This document shows, in pieces, positions 38,201 through 50,470 of a stretch of DNA of 64,000 nucleotides. Made by a program: the position numbers and the translations under genes. The notes below the pieces were generated by a model. It was not told where the DNA came from. It was given only the letters and a program-made list of their open reading frames with translations, and did not search any database. This DNA comes from Cucumis sativus (taxonomy: Eukaryota > Streptophyta > Magnoliopsida > Cucurbitales > Cucurbitaceae). Location: NCBI RefSeq assembly GCF_000004075.3, contig NC_026656.2, forward strand, positions 2,170,001 through 2,234,000. Reading direction: 5' to 3'. How positions within the stretch are numbered: position 1 is the first letter of the stretch; every line of letters starts with the position of its first letter.

Positions 38201-40451
38201 ATTTTTTTAAACAAACAACATAGGTTTTATCTCGAAGAAATATCATTACCGAGGAGATCTTATCAAATATGCTTGCAGAAATAACACGACAATGTCGATC
38301 GACCTTTACATCTCAATTACTGTCCGAACTTGAAGATCGTGATGAAAAAGAAAACCAAGCCCGGGAAAGAAACACTCACACTATTGATGATTCTTCAGTT
38401 ATATTACCTGGAAGACAGAGTGGAGACAAGGAGTGGCGCAAATCAAGATTGGAGATTGCCTCTGATGAGGAAGGCTCTTTGAGTTCTTCTGCATGTTCTG
38501 TTCGTAATTGTGTGGATGAGCATGTGACAAGGATTTATAGTGCATTTGGTTGTATTCTATCTCAACTTCCTGATGAAGAATTTTCCAAGTCTGCAACATT
38601 TGAAGTACTTTCATTTATTCGAGGGATTGTAACTGATCTCAAGAAATCTGCCTTTAGGACAAGAACAGCTTTAGTAGATTCATACTTGGATGAGACTAAA
38701 GCCTTTTCGCATCGGTTGTTTCCTTCCTTGAAGTGTTTTCTCGGTGTTTTGTCATTAGACAGTAATCTGGACAATGATGGGAGGGTTGAAATTTGGTTGG
38801 CCAAGGAGCCTGTTTATACCTCTTTAGCATTGCCTGTTGCGTTAGATGCTCTTGAAGAAGTAATACAAGATGTTAACAAATGTGATAACTTTGGTAGAGC
38901 CTTTTTATGTCTTCCTCGTTTGAAGTTAAACAGAATTCATTCTGGCTCAGTCCTTGCAAGTGGCGAGGAACTTCCTTTTGGAATAGTAAGTTCTGTTACC
39001 ATTGCCTGATGCTTTATTATTTTAGGGAAGCATGCGCTTAGATTTCTTTACTCAAACGTACAGGCAACATCAGCATTTGATGGGATTCGTTCATCCAAAT
39101 GGGAAGAGCCAAATGGTGCGAAAGGTATGTATAAGGCTGTCAAACATTAAATACATCAAAACATATTGAACATTTTGTTGTGTTAACCACGGGGTTGGAA
39201 ATTAGCTGAAGATTTGCATTCATTTACTATTCTTCTGCAAAAACTCAACTGTCACAATTTCAGCTAGCTAGTTTTTGGACTCATGTAGTATTCTTCTACA
39301 TTTCCTCCTCTTGTAGGTTGTTGGATAATGTACAAGGTATTTGACAACAAGATGGAAGAACTGGCTGCATACGAGTTGATGTCTGCTAATGATGCACCTG
39401 AAAGGGATCCAATGGATTGGTATTATTTTCAAAGCAGTTGATCAAATATTACCATCCTGTATTACTATTATATGTTGCCTTGTGGTTTTATTTTCAAGTG
39501 ATCTGTTTTGAGCTAGAAAATGATTTCATTGTTTGGCCTATTTGCACTTTCCATGTATAACCTGACAGGAAAATCTCTAGTAACGAAGCTGCATGTTAGT
39601 CAGTCCATCAAATTTTTTTTGTAAGATTATGAACTATGGATAAGAGATGAATAAGTTCTTCAAGATATTTGCAACATTTGTCGTTGGGCTGTTCATCTTT
39701 TCAGTCTCTTTGACATAGTTGCTTGAAGACTTTCAGTTTGTGTTCGGCTTTGAATCAAACTGGTTATGCTATTATTTAGGGAAAAAAAAACATGGATGCA
39801 ACCTGTTTGCACCCATCTTGGGTAGCCCCGCCCATGCAATCTTTTTTATTTTATTTTTCCATGTAAGTACCCGGGGAGCGTGAGGATAAGGTGAAGCCTA
39901 GACTCTACCTTAGAGAAAATTTGTTTGTGGCATGCTAGTTTCTTTGCTATTTTGTGGGTAGTTTGGCTTGATTGAATCCGTCAAATTTCTAGAGAGGTCA
40001 AAAGATAGGGTGATGAGGAATATAATGTGGCGAGCTGTAAGATGGGGTTGTCAAATATTTGATCAGAGTCTCGTTTATGGGTCTTCATTTTTGCGGTTTT
40101 CCCCCCTCATATATTCTTTTATTCTGTTCAATTCTGCTGGCAGGATTGTTGAAGGGAGTGAAGATGGGGGAAGCAGTTGGCATCTTCTTGATGAACAAAC
40201 AAATCAAATATTTGACAACCGTTTCCAACGTAGAAGTTTCTTTGTTACCAAAACTGGTCTCTTATCAAATACTTTCAGGTAAATATGCTAATGAATGATT
40301 TTGTCTCCAACATCAAAGAACGGTATCTTCCACGTTCCTCTTCCTAATATGTTATCATGGATTCAGGTTTAGATTCTTGGCAGTTCGTGATGGTGAGGCA
40401 ACGTCAAGGTTACAGATTGGTAGCATTGATTTGTATGCTCCAAGTCTTTAA
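35243..40451 (+). CDS. PNG1: Peptide:N-glycanase (PNG1), N-terminally short
   Basis: This cytosolic amidase strips N-glycans from misfolded glycoproteins sent for degradation. Fourteen exons are read: 35243–35302, 35513–35599, 36043–36125, 36343–36456, 37248–37302, 37382–37468, 37661–37716, 37834–37893, 37986–38073, 38224–38985, 39064–39124, 39317–39419, 40144–40278 and 40367–40451. They join without a frame break to 611 residues. The transglutaminase-like catalytic triad is intact: Cys142 (GRCGEWANC), His169 (TDHVWTEC) and Asp186 (HLDPCE). Zinc cysteines are at 84, 87, 116 and 119. A C-terminal galactose-binding-like region follows ([14 protein letters not shown]…RFRFLAVRD). About 110 N-terminal residues present in Arabidopsis PNG1 are missing: the first ATG is at [10 protein letters not shown], with a TAG four codons upstream in frame. 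The intron after exon 6 starts with GC. It may be functional, or a shortened copy. Confidence 0.88.
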
Positions 40452-41794
40452 CTCAATAAGCTGAACTAGAGATTTTCCCAAAATAATCAAATAAGTAAAA
40501 GAAAAATAAACTAAAATTGGGAGCTGTGTGGATCTTTTCAAATCTCTCTATTGGCAGGAACAAGGAAATGGCCAATGGTTTCTACGGGAATTGCATGCAA
40601 CGTTAAAGGTACAAATTTTAATTCCTTGGTATAAACTTTTTACAAACTTTAGATTAAAAGTTAACTTAATGATAATTGGTATACATTGCTTTCATTGAGA
40701 TTTGAAATTGGAGATTCGATCTTCCTCCCTATATTAGAAAAAGTAGTGATGATAATAATAATAATAATAAAAGCATAACTTTCTAAGTTGGAACTTTGGG
40801 AGTAAGTGCTTAAATCGTAAAGAGATCACTTGGGAGAAAATTTTAGGGCCATTTAGTTTTCTGATTCTTAGATTTGGAAGATTTGAAATATAGAGTATTT
40901 ACGTTGTAATAAAAGCATTCTTATAAACATAGTAACTATTATTTTATGAATGCATAACTCTTAATCTAGACACTTCATGGATAAATGTTTCGTATGATTA
41001 ATATTTTAGTTGATTTGGTACCTATTTAAAAGATAAACATCAAGCAATACATGAATAAAATGTATTGGCTAATATGTTTTGTAAAAAACTTAAATCACTT
41101 TGATGTCTCGATTTAATTTTCAAATTTACACTTTTTTTTTAATATTTTGTTCATTGAAATATATAATTTGATTTGATTAAACTTACAAACTTATTTACAC
41201 TTTTTTTTTAATATTTCGTTCATTGAAATATATAATTTGATTTGATTCAACTTACAAACTTTTTCATAACTCAATCGATTTATTACAACTATGGCGCAAA
41301 CTTCAAAAAATGGATGAGCACAATTTTCATAATTAATCCATTTAATTAGCTTGTACATTGATAAAGTATTAGTTCAATGGACCATGAGATTTCACATAGG
41401 ATGATATTAAAGGATCATTCATTCATTCAACCAACCTTATTGAGAACAAATAATACATCTAATCTAATCAGCACAATACATAAACAAACACCCCTTGTAT
41501 TCTTTTTTAAAATGACTAACTTGAATCTCAAGCAGACCTAATAAATAGTTAGGTGAATGTATCAGCATTAATCCTCCTTTGCAAACTACCTAACAATGTG
41601 CATAAGTGTGATATATATTTTGAATGAACTACACATCGCCCCCTGATCAAACAGGTGTACAAACCACTCATCAAAATTCCAGAATCTGACGTCAAAAACC
41701 CATTATATAGTTCTTTCTTATCATTACGGAAAATTGAACTTTGATATCAATTACTCGTAATCATATGATGTGGTGTGAGACCATGTCTTTGCAT
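40452..41794. other. 3' flanks of two convergent genes
   Basis: No gene is seen. An AG at about 40558 followed by 'gaacaaggaaatggccaatg' may mark a spliced 3'-UTR exon of the glycanase gene. A 69-bp tandem duplication lies at 41124–41261. Confidence 0.6.
41124..41261. repeat. 69-bp tandem duplication, two copies
   Basis: The copies at about 41124–41192 and 41193–41261 share 'tttacacttttttttt', 'gttcattgaaatatataatt' and 'acttacaaact'. Only a few bases differ, so it is recent. Confidence 0.9.
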
Positions 41795-44700
41795 TTAGTG
41801 ATCCTCGATCTTCTTCAGGCCCTTCATGTCCGTTGTTTCAACGCTGCACGAACAAAACAACGATTTCAACATTGCACAAAACATAAAGAAACAATGAAAT
41901 AAAATACATAAGAAACTTATATGCTATAATTAAATAATCCACAAAAGAAAGTGAAGAGGTTTAAAATATCTGTTAGGCAACATCAAGGGTGAATGAAAGC
42001 AGCATCTAAGTCTTCATCTTTTTTTGTTGTAAGTTCATATTTATCACTCATGTATTAGTCAAGGTAACTAAAATACAACCTCACATCAACTAAGCTTGTT
42101 GGGTGCATAATATACAAGTAATTCAATCAAAACTTGACAAAGAAAAAATAGACGTTAAAAATTAACTCAAATGGAATATGATAAACTTACGTTGTCCCAT
42201 ACAAGGCGATCTTTTGAATTTTTGTAGTGTCAGTTCCCGATTGGTTATCCTCTATAAAAATTGTCAAGCTGATAAAGAAAAGGTAAATTATTTAGAACAA
42301 ACAACCAATACTTTCAACATACGGTCAGAATGAAGAAATTAACATTGATGACAAAAATGACTTACCTACGAACATTTTGAAATTTCACGTACTTCACAAC
42401 CTCCGACTTTCCCTACAAAGCATAACAATAAAACAATGATCTCCATTCCTTTGTATATTCTCTTCTAAAGAGTTTTCCATTTATTGATGAGATACAGATT
42501 AAAGTATGGGAAAATCTACCGTAAGATTTTCTGGGGACAACACAATTGTGTCACTAGGAGGGTAGTCATTGACGTTGCTGCAACATTCATGAAACAAACA
42601 ATCATCAACTGATAATATTTAGAAAACATTTGCACCAAATATTAACTAAAGAAAACAATTAGTTTACCCAAATCCCATATTCTCCTTGTTTGAGAAAAGC
42701 TTTACAGTTCTAGGACCTGGGGAACAACCTCAAAATTAGAATCCTGTCATTTGTAAATTAAGCAGAAAAAAGGAGAGCAAGGTGAAAGACAATATGTACG
42801 TTCCTGGTTAAGTGATTGCACCATTCCATGGCAATACATTTTTTCCATTTAAAAAGAGAGATTGCAATATATTTGTTCAAATAGAGAGGTAACAGAGGTA
42901 CAAGCTTAACTAAGGGGCAGGGATTAGACATCATCCAACAGCCAAGAATTACTAGAAAAGAGAACTTAGCAACTGACTGTGATTAAGACAAGATAATTAC
43001 AAATGTTTTGATAGAAAGCCAAGAAAGCACAATAATCCACTTCCAAACTCGAGGTTGAGGAACAAGGGGCAGTGATTGAATAACCCAAAATAACAAGAAT
43101 CAAATAGTAAAAAATTTTGGTGGAATTATCACACCTTCATTGCCCACGTTGGATTTGTAAGACATGTTACGCAAACCCTAATTACACATGACAAGCAGTA
43201 ATGAAAGATTCAGAAGAAAAGAAACTATGGATTAGAAGTAATAAGTAGCGTAGAGTACTAACCTTCCTCTTCAGGTCCCTTGATGACCAAGGAATGCAAT
43301 TTAACGACTTGGTTAAAAGGTATGTATATCAAGAGCTGCTCATCTGCATCACTCTCCAAAAGCAAGCTGTCATTATCCCTACAAGTCTAATGTAGGAAAA
43401 AGGTTGATTCAAACCCTCGGTATAATAATTTCCCTTGGCTGGGGAAGAAATTAAGAAGAAAAAGGGACCGTTCTATCATGAAGATTTTCTTTTAGGATAT
43501 AATATCATTTTGGATCTTCTACTTTGAGACTTGTTTTATTTTAGACCTTGTACCTTAAAATATATGAATTTAGTTCTCATACTATTGATAAATCTTAAAA
43601 ACAAAAGAAGTGGCCTAAAATATAGATCCAAACAAATAAGTAATCTAAAAACAAAATTTCAATAGGTTGGTCCGATAGTTAAGAATTAAAAATAAAAATA
43701 AAAAGAAACTCCATAATACATTAGACCAGAATGCCAGAGCAGAGATAAATTAACACTCCAAATCTATCTAAAGACTGCCCTTAACATAATTCACTTCTTT
43801 CAAGGCATGGTTTCAACAAAATAGCAAAGAAATTTTTTGCCAATGATTTTGAATACAACAATTGCAAGGTGTTCAAACCTCTAGAGACAAAGGTCATGCT
43901 AATACCACACACTTGGCAAAACTTTTGCCAATGATTTAGACCCTTATCATGGAAATTTGGGTTTAACAAGCACCTTCGCCACAGTCTTTGGGAGTAGTCA
44001 AACTGATTCCAAACACATGCAAAAGTCAATTCTATGTTTCACGAAAAAGTGACATCTCTATCTTTATCTTGTATTGCTTTCATACGCAACACACACCACT
44101 GAAAGCCCAGAACCATAGATGACGGCTTTTCAACAAAGTCTAAAGTGTGCATTTAATCTTCCCAAAGAAACCATTTAGGCAATAACTTAATCTTCTTTGA
44201 GATTTAGCCTCAAATCAAAGTGAAAGAGGAAGACGAGGTGTTAAAAACAAAAAATGCCAGAGCCACATGACTGAAGAACCCAACAACACGTATTACTAAA
44301 AGTAGAGAAAGACATGACAAAACTTGTAACTCAATATCACAAACAGGTCTTTCAAATTGAAAATAAAAAATCAACAAACATGAGAGGGAAGGTGGTAGTT
44401 ACGAATTAATAATGACGAGACCAACATCTGCTTTCAAAGGGTAATATTCACCAACTTGGTTCATAAAACATTCGCCAACTTCCATATACCTATCCCAATC
44501 ACGGCAAATGCAAACCCCAATCCCTCCTCCATACCATTCTCACATAAAGCTTTTCAAGAAGATATCAAACATAAAAAGGATTTGCAATCAGAAAGAAAGA
44601 AAGAAAGAGATAAGTAAATTACAATCTGCAACAACATAAGTCTAACTCAGCACCATCTTCAACTTCATTAAATCAAGATATTAATTATTAAACCATGTAA

Positions 44701-45095
44701 AGAAACTCTCAACTGCAATGAAGTACGTGCAACTAATAAACAACTCTAGTCAAAATAACAACAAACAGCACCTGATTAAGAGCATTTGTAAAAGTATGGC
44801 TAAAATTCTGGTTGAGACACTCGACACCAGACCAGTTAATGAAGTCGGACAGATCAACCTGGTTAAAAACAAAGCATCAGTATAACGAACAAAACCAAAC
44901 TTAAAGCAATAAAATCCATCCTCAAAAACTCAATCGACTGATTCAAGTATTAACACCATCACTAATCATATCCCGACGAATTAAGCAAGAAATTGTGAAC
45001 CGAAGGCCGTAAGAACTTGAATCACTGACCTGATTCCGATTAATAGCGGTGGCAGATGTGGCAGATGTGGCAGATGCGGCAGATGCGGCAGCCAT
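41795..45095 (-). CDS. PITH-domain protein
   Basis: Eight minus-strand exons (45030–45095, 44772–44858, 43263–43386, 42668–42716, 42520–42577, 42366–42412, 42191–42268, 41795–41843) join to 185 residues. The PITH (DUF1000) domain is a beta-sandwich shared with the C-terminal part of thioredoxin-like TXNL1, which binds the proteasome; the stand-alone plant protein has no proven role. Visible landmarks are [71 protein letters not shown] and the end [13 protein letters not shown]. From memory it matches Arabidopsis At3g04780 almost throughout. The N-terminus is a low-complexity Ala/Ser/Thr run made by a 9-bp repeat. At the start of exon 3 the residues are TCR, where the Arabidopsis protein has GYR; the acceptor is inferred from perfect length agreement. 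The ATG lies just outside the PITH domain. Confidence 0.92.
43387..44771 (-). other. Long second intron of the PITH-domain gene
   Basis: At about 1.4 kb it is much longer than the other introns. It includes a (GAAA)n run at 44591–44610 and an 83-codon open frame at 43781–44029 with no recognisable protein. The segment 43490–43700 has the composition of a dispersed intron/intergenic repeat. Confidence 0.6.
45052..45087. repeat. 9-bp coding tandem repeat
   Basis: Four units of gcagatgtg/gcagatgcg lie in the first exon of the PITH-domain gene, read on the minus strand as repeated Ala-Thr-Ser triplets. They differ only by T/C at position 8, consistent with recent slippage. Confidence 0.95.
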
Positions 45096-47933
45096 AGGTA
45101 ACCGATGGAGAAGAGAAAGGGAAAAAGAGGGAAATGGGAATGAATTCTTTGTAAAGCAAACTCCGAATGCTCTCAAAATTGGTAGCGTCGGGGCGGAAAG
45201 GTCCGTTAGGAATCTCCTCCTTGACCCGGATTTTGGTTGGGTCAAACCCGATAACCCGATTCCATATTCTACTTCTTTGGCCCATTCAACAACGGTTCTT
45301 TCTCACAATTTCTTTTTTATAATAACATCTTTATAAAAAAAAAAAAACTAAAATACAAACTTTCCCCTCACAAATAATAGAAAAATCCCTACAAACTTGA
45401 TAAAGAAGAAAACCCTAAATTATCAAAAGATATCGTCATACGAGCAAGATGGTGTCAGCCTTATTCATCGAGATCAAGTGAATGATGCAACATAAAAAGT
45501 TAGAGACAATGAGGCGGCCTCCTCCATCAAGTTACTTATTTGAGACAAATCACATGTCTCATAGTTAAAGACATTGATAAGATCAATACAATCAAAATGA
45601 GAGATTAAGAACTACTTATCCAAAGTAAAGAGATTTGATAGCCCCAGCTCAAATCAAGTGTTTTCAAAATCTTAAATCGTCAAGTTTACAACCGCACTCG
45701 TACAACTCTGTGAAGTCACCTGTGTCCAAATTAAACTTCAAGACACTTCAACATTTAACTTTCAAAATTCTTTCTCAAGCGGGGACCTTGACACCCAACT
45801 CAATGGCTCTCCATCCTTCACAAGGGCCTACGTGTGCCCAACCGTCCCTCCTATTGAATTTTCCAAATTTTGTACAACAAAGATCCTTCATCAAGAACGA
45901 AGTCACTAAGATTCTACAAAACAGTGGTCACAAACTCCTTGTCTAAACCTTTAATGATGGAATCAAACTTGTGGTATTAAGTTCAACAATACAAGTTCTA
46001 TATTATTTGATTTATGCTCATGTGTAACTCTAAATGCATGGTTCAAACTCCATGTCTAAACCTTTAATGATGGAATCAAACTTGTGGTATTAAGTTCAAC
46101 AATACAAGTTCTATATTATTTGATTTATGCTCACGTGTAACTCTAAATGCATGGTTGAACCATAATTTTATCTTAATTTAATTGGGTTTCAAGTAAACTT
46201 GTTCATATTAAATCTCAGGGATGTACTCATATGGATTTAACTCATTCTCTCTAAACTTTTTGTTATATTAGTAGATCATTTCTAACCACCAAGTCAACTT
46301 ATATTAGATTTTGACGGTTGTCTACAAGTAATAGGAGATGGTTCGAATCTATGATATTTTCCAAAGAAGTAGAAATCTAAGCACTAAGTTGTGTTTACAT
46401 TGTTGACAAATTATTTGAATCAATAAGTAAACAAAGATTTGTCAAAAATGCTTTAAAACTCATGTAGCTGTTTAAACATTCGTCTGTAAGAATTGTAAAA
46501 GATTTTTTAAACACTTAAAAAGAGAAGTATTTTTACCAACTATTAAAGTTCATTCCAATATATTTTTTAAGTTTATTTAGAATAAAATGTTTGGAGTTTT
46601 CTTTTTCTTAAAGCATAACTATGACCATTTGAGAGTTTATAAATGACAAATTGAAATGTAAAGATGTCCTAATTAGTTGGTGAAAGATGAAACAATCCTC
46701 AATATTCAAACCACTAAATATTTGGATTGCCACCAACCACAACAAAATTAAATTTGAGATATTCATACTTATAAAAGGATGACATTGACAAATTGATGTG
46801 ATTAGTGTTAAGCAGTTCAATTGTTACAAAAGTTTTCTTTTTTTTCATTATTAGTCTTTATGTTATATTTGAATATTAGTAAAAAGGATAAAAGCTAAAT
46901 AAAGTATGAAAATAAAAAGAAAGTTGGAATATAATAAACACATATGGTTGGAATGAAATATCTTTATATTTTCCAAAGTTACCATTTATTGTAATAGTTT
47001 CAAAATTATGTTTAGAACAAAAAATCTTAAATTTATTGATGTACAAAACAATCGTGACTTGTAATGAAAATTTGGACGACTAAAGTTTACTACATCATTT
47101 TAAGTCACAATCACGTAGTTTAAGATCTTAATTTATGTTTAAAATTTTAAAAGACTTTTACTTTAACGATAGTTTTGAAATGTTTACGAAAGTATAGAAG
47201 TTATATTATCATTTTTTATAATAAAAAAGATAACATAACTATATCTTTGAAATAAGAAGAATATTTATTCTTTTTTAAGTACAAATTCAATTTAGAATAT
47301 TTGAAGACTTTTTAGTTTTCGGTCCAGATAGGTAAGCATGTTAGACCAAAAAATTGAGTTGACTGACCAAAATCGACTAAACCAAAGGCTATAAGACGAA
47401 GATAATAATGGATTCAGTCAATTTCAGATTGGAAAAATCCAAACGACAACATTTTAAATTTTTTTCAAAAGCTTAAACTGACATAAACTAGATCGATCGA
47501 CCAATGGTCAATTTATATTTTTTCTTGGTCAGGGTTGCCTACCATAAGCAAAGAACGATTTGATCGAAAAACCGACCCCAATCTAACCTACATACACAAA
47601 TATTTATTACAAGGCTAATTTAACAAAAAGGAAAAGCCTCCAAAGCCACCAAAATTGAATGAAGAGCTCCAACAACACCAAAAGTTTACCAACCCCAAAT
47701 GTCCATTTCACAAACCACATCAAAACTAAAAAGTTCCATTCTTTTTTCCTTCATCTTTTTCAAAAACCTTTTATTAAAAAATCAAAAATCAAAAACCTAT
47801 TTCTAAAAAATTGCAAAATTATTAGCCATTGAGAATTGGATAAGCAAAGTGAAGAGAAAAAGGAAGAACAAAGAACAAATTCTAAGAACACCAAAAGCGA
47901 AAAAAATCTCAAAACCCTATCCTTTTCTCATCA
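45096..47933. other. Intergenic region between divergent PITH and isomerase genes
   Basis: The first 100 bases are GC-rich and probably hold the PITH-gene promoter and leader. The stretch 45440–45930 is less AT-rich than its surroundings and has no gene I recognise; it may be an old repeat. A 113-bp tandem duplication follows. The remainder is AT-rich. The last 300 bases are A- and C-rich and lead into the isomerase gene. Confidence 0.6.
45931..46156. repeat. 113-bp tandem duplication, two copies
   Basis: Copies lie at 45931–46043 and 46044–46156. Each runs from 'caaactcc' through 'tctaaacctttaatgatgga' to 'taaatgcatggtt'. I count two differences (ccttg/ccatg and catgtg/cacgtg), so the event is recent. 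It sits at the end of the possible old repeat at 45440–45930. Confidence 0.95.
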
Positions 47934-48785
47934 ATGGCCTCCCTCTCCTTCATTTCTCCTCCTTCTATTTCCTCCTCTCGCCATGTTTCCTCCATAGCCA
48001 ACCTTCTCCTCCGCTCCTCAAAACCCCTAAATCTCTCCACCCATTACCGCCCTCTCTCCGTCCACGCCCGCGTCTCCACTCTCACTCAAGACGACCTCAA
48101 GAAACTCGCCGCCGACAAAGCCGTCGAGTATGTCAAAAGCGGCATGGTCCTCGGCCTCGGCACCGGCTCCACTGCCGCCTTCGTCGTCGCTAAGATCGGC
48201 GAGCTTCTCAAGACTAATCAATTAACCGACATTGTAGGAATCCCCACCTCGAAACGAACGGAAGAACAAGCTAGGTCATTAGGAATTCCTCTCTCTGTAT
48301 TAGACGACCATCCGCATCTCGATTTAGCTATCGATGGCGCTGATGAAGTCGATCCAGATCTGAATCTCGTCAAAGGCCGTGGCGGCGCTTTACTGCGTGA
48401 GAAGATGGTGGAGGCAGCATCCGATAAGTTCGTCGTCGTCGTTGATGACACTAAATTAGTCGATGGTCTAGGCGGGAGCGGTCTCGCGATGCCGGTTGAA
48501 GTTGTTCAATTTTGCTGGAAATACAATTTGGTGAGGCTTCAAGAGCTGTTTAAGGAGGAAGGTTGTGAGGCAAAACTCCGATTAGACGGCGACGAGAAGC
48601 CTTATGTTACCGATAACTCGAATTACATTGTGGATTTGTATTTCAAGACTCCGATTAAGGATGGATTGGCGGCCGGAAAAGAGATATCGTCGTTTGAAGG
48701 AGTGGTGGAGCATGGATTGTTTTTGGATATGGCGACCGCGGTGATCATCGCCGGAAAAGATGGGATTGATATCAAGAACAAATGA
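47934..48785 (+). CDS. Ribose-5-phosphate isomerase A, plastid
   Basis: The enzyme interconverts ribose 5-phosphate and ribulose 5-phosphate in the Calvin cycle and pentose phosphate pathway. It is a single exon of 283 residues. The first 45 or so are Ser/Pro/Arg-rich without acidic residues, as in chloroplast transit peptides. The mature part begins near STLTQDDLKKLAADKAVEYV. Active-site features of the RpiA family are present: the phosphate loop GLGTGSTA (residues 74–81), the DGADE motif with Asp134 and Asp137, Lys148 (LVKGRGGA), and KFVVVVDDTKLV. The first ATG after an A-rich leader gives the transit peptide. The coding region is GC-rich at its 5' end. It resembles the Arabidopsis plastid enzyme At3g04790. 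Confidence 0.97.
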   Translation: MASLSFISPPSISSSRHVSSIANLLLRSSKPLNLSTHYRPLSVHARVSTLTQDDLKKLAADKAVEYVKSGMVLGLGTGSTAAFVVAKIGELLKTNQLTDIVGIPTSKRTEEQARSLGIPLSVLDDHPHLDLAIDGADEVDPDLNLVKGRGGALLREKMVEAASDKFVVVVDDTKLVDGLGGSGLAMPVEVVQFCWKYNLVRLQELFKEEGCEAKLRLDGDEKPYVTDNSNYIVDLYFKTPIKDGLAAGKEISSFEGVVEHGLFLDMATAVIIAGKDGIDIKNK

Positions 48786-50470
48786 TGATCTCTGTTTCCA
48801 GTAACTACTTCAATTGGTGAGTTCGTATGAAAAACTGTCACAATTTCTTCTTTGCAACTTTTTTGTTTTGTTTTTTGAGTTCATGATTTGTTGGTAAGAA
48901 TGAGCTTGATTTCATCATTGTATTATAAGAAATGTTGTGGAAATTTTTGTTGATGGTGATGAAATGCTCAAAATTTGGGATGGGATAAATGTAAATTGTT
49001 AAATGAGGAAAGTAAAAACTATGGAATGTTATAAATTATATTGAAGGATAGAAGAATGAACAACATGAACATGAAGATGTGAGTATCAAATAATTGAATG
49101 AATTAATACTCAAATTATACTTTTCATCCAAGAATTGGTTAGTTTTACATTTAAAGTTAATGTCCCTTTTTTTCTTAATGAAAATGTCTTTTCCAAATTT
49201 CAAAAAAAAAAAAAAAGTTTTTAAAAGAACACTTTTTAAATATAGCAAAAATAAATAAATAAAACTATTTACAAAATAAAATTTTCATTTAACATGTATT
49301 TATCTTTTTCCTTTAAACATTTGACAAGAAGTGGGATTAATGAGTAGACAAGCAAATTAACCAATAAATTTCAATGGGTGGGTTGGCAACGTACTCATCA
49401 TCCAAAGACAAATAAGTAATTTGTTCTTCACTAACACTTTACTTTCGATTTTAAAAGTAGTTTGAATTAATTTAAGAAAAAAGATTTTTTATTTAAACTT
49501 TTTAAATAAAAATTGTCTAAAACCTACCTAAAAAGCAATTCTTTTAAATGAATGACTAAACATTGTAATATTTTTTTAATTAAACACTTAAAAATATATT
49601 TAAAACATATTTTTTAATTTTAATTTTTTTTTGTCGAACCTAAAACTTTTTTCTTTTCTTTATGATCCCACCTACCTTATTTTTGTTGAATTTTGGGCAA
49701 GAGTAAAGTATTCAGATTCATATTTTCCTACGCACAAACAAGTTTAAGTACTTTACAATCATTCTTTTATTTTCAGCCATTTTTATTAAAATTATTTTAT
49801 CAAGGCCAAGAACAAATGCACATGGTTTCATGTTCAAATGGAACTAAAAAAACAATGGATTGATGGTTTATTTATAGAACAAGTGCCTGCCCATTAAGTT
49901 CATCTCATCTAAATTAAACCTTATATTTTAAACAATTCAACCTCCCATTTGAATATGAATTTAGTTCGGCTTGACATAATTTTTCATTCTATACTAAAAT
50001 TTTAAAAATAATTAAATGAGTGACAATTTACCGTTAGGTCATGCATGATAGTGAAATAAAAAAAAATAAACGAGGAAGCAAATTCTTTGACAATAATTTC
50101 TACAATTATATAAACTTTGAGAGTTCAATTTTGACGTTTGTAGAAGTACCAAAACTTGATTTTTACCATTAAAGTTTTGGAGCATGAGTTCAGCAACTAC
50201 CCTATTTTAGGCGTGATTTTTGTAATTTTTTAATAATAATAATAATAAATAAATAAAAACCAGTAATAATATAATAACATCAATATGAATGTACAAAACA
50301 AATACAAAAAAATCAATCACCACCAGCCTACAAAGGACTAGGGATACGATTTATTTATTATATATACCAAAACTCCAAACATAAGATATAAGAATAATGA
50401 TCTATATGAAAGTGTGACAACCAAAATGAATATCCAATTTATACATATATATATAAACAAGAAGGATGTG
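48786..50470. other. 3' flanks of convergent genes, AT-rich
   Basis: No gene is seen. It holds poly-A and poly-T tracts (for example near 49200–49215) and a short (TAA)n run at about 50230–50250. Confidence 0.65.

Noticed and set aside
43781-44029. 83-codon open frame on the minus strand
   Set aside because: It is inside the long PITH-gene intron, with no flanking splice sites in phase and no family resemblance I can name. A retroelement scrap is possible but not supported.
45049-45336. 95-codon open frame on the + strand over the PITH-gene start
   Set aside because: It is the antisense reading of the first exon and promoter; its Ala/Asp run is just the 9-bp repeat read the other way.
46330-46350. 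tRNA-like B-box (ggttcgaatc)
   Set aside because: No cloverleaf, acceptor stem or A-box could be paired with it. At most it is a scrap of a tRNA-derived repeat.
46608-46820. Possible retrotransposon coding scrap on the minus strand
   Set aside because: No reverse transcriptase, integrase or RNase H motif could be read in any frame.
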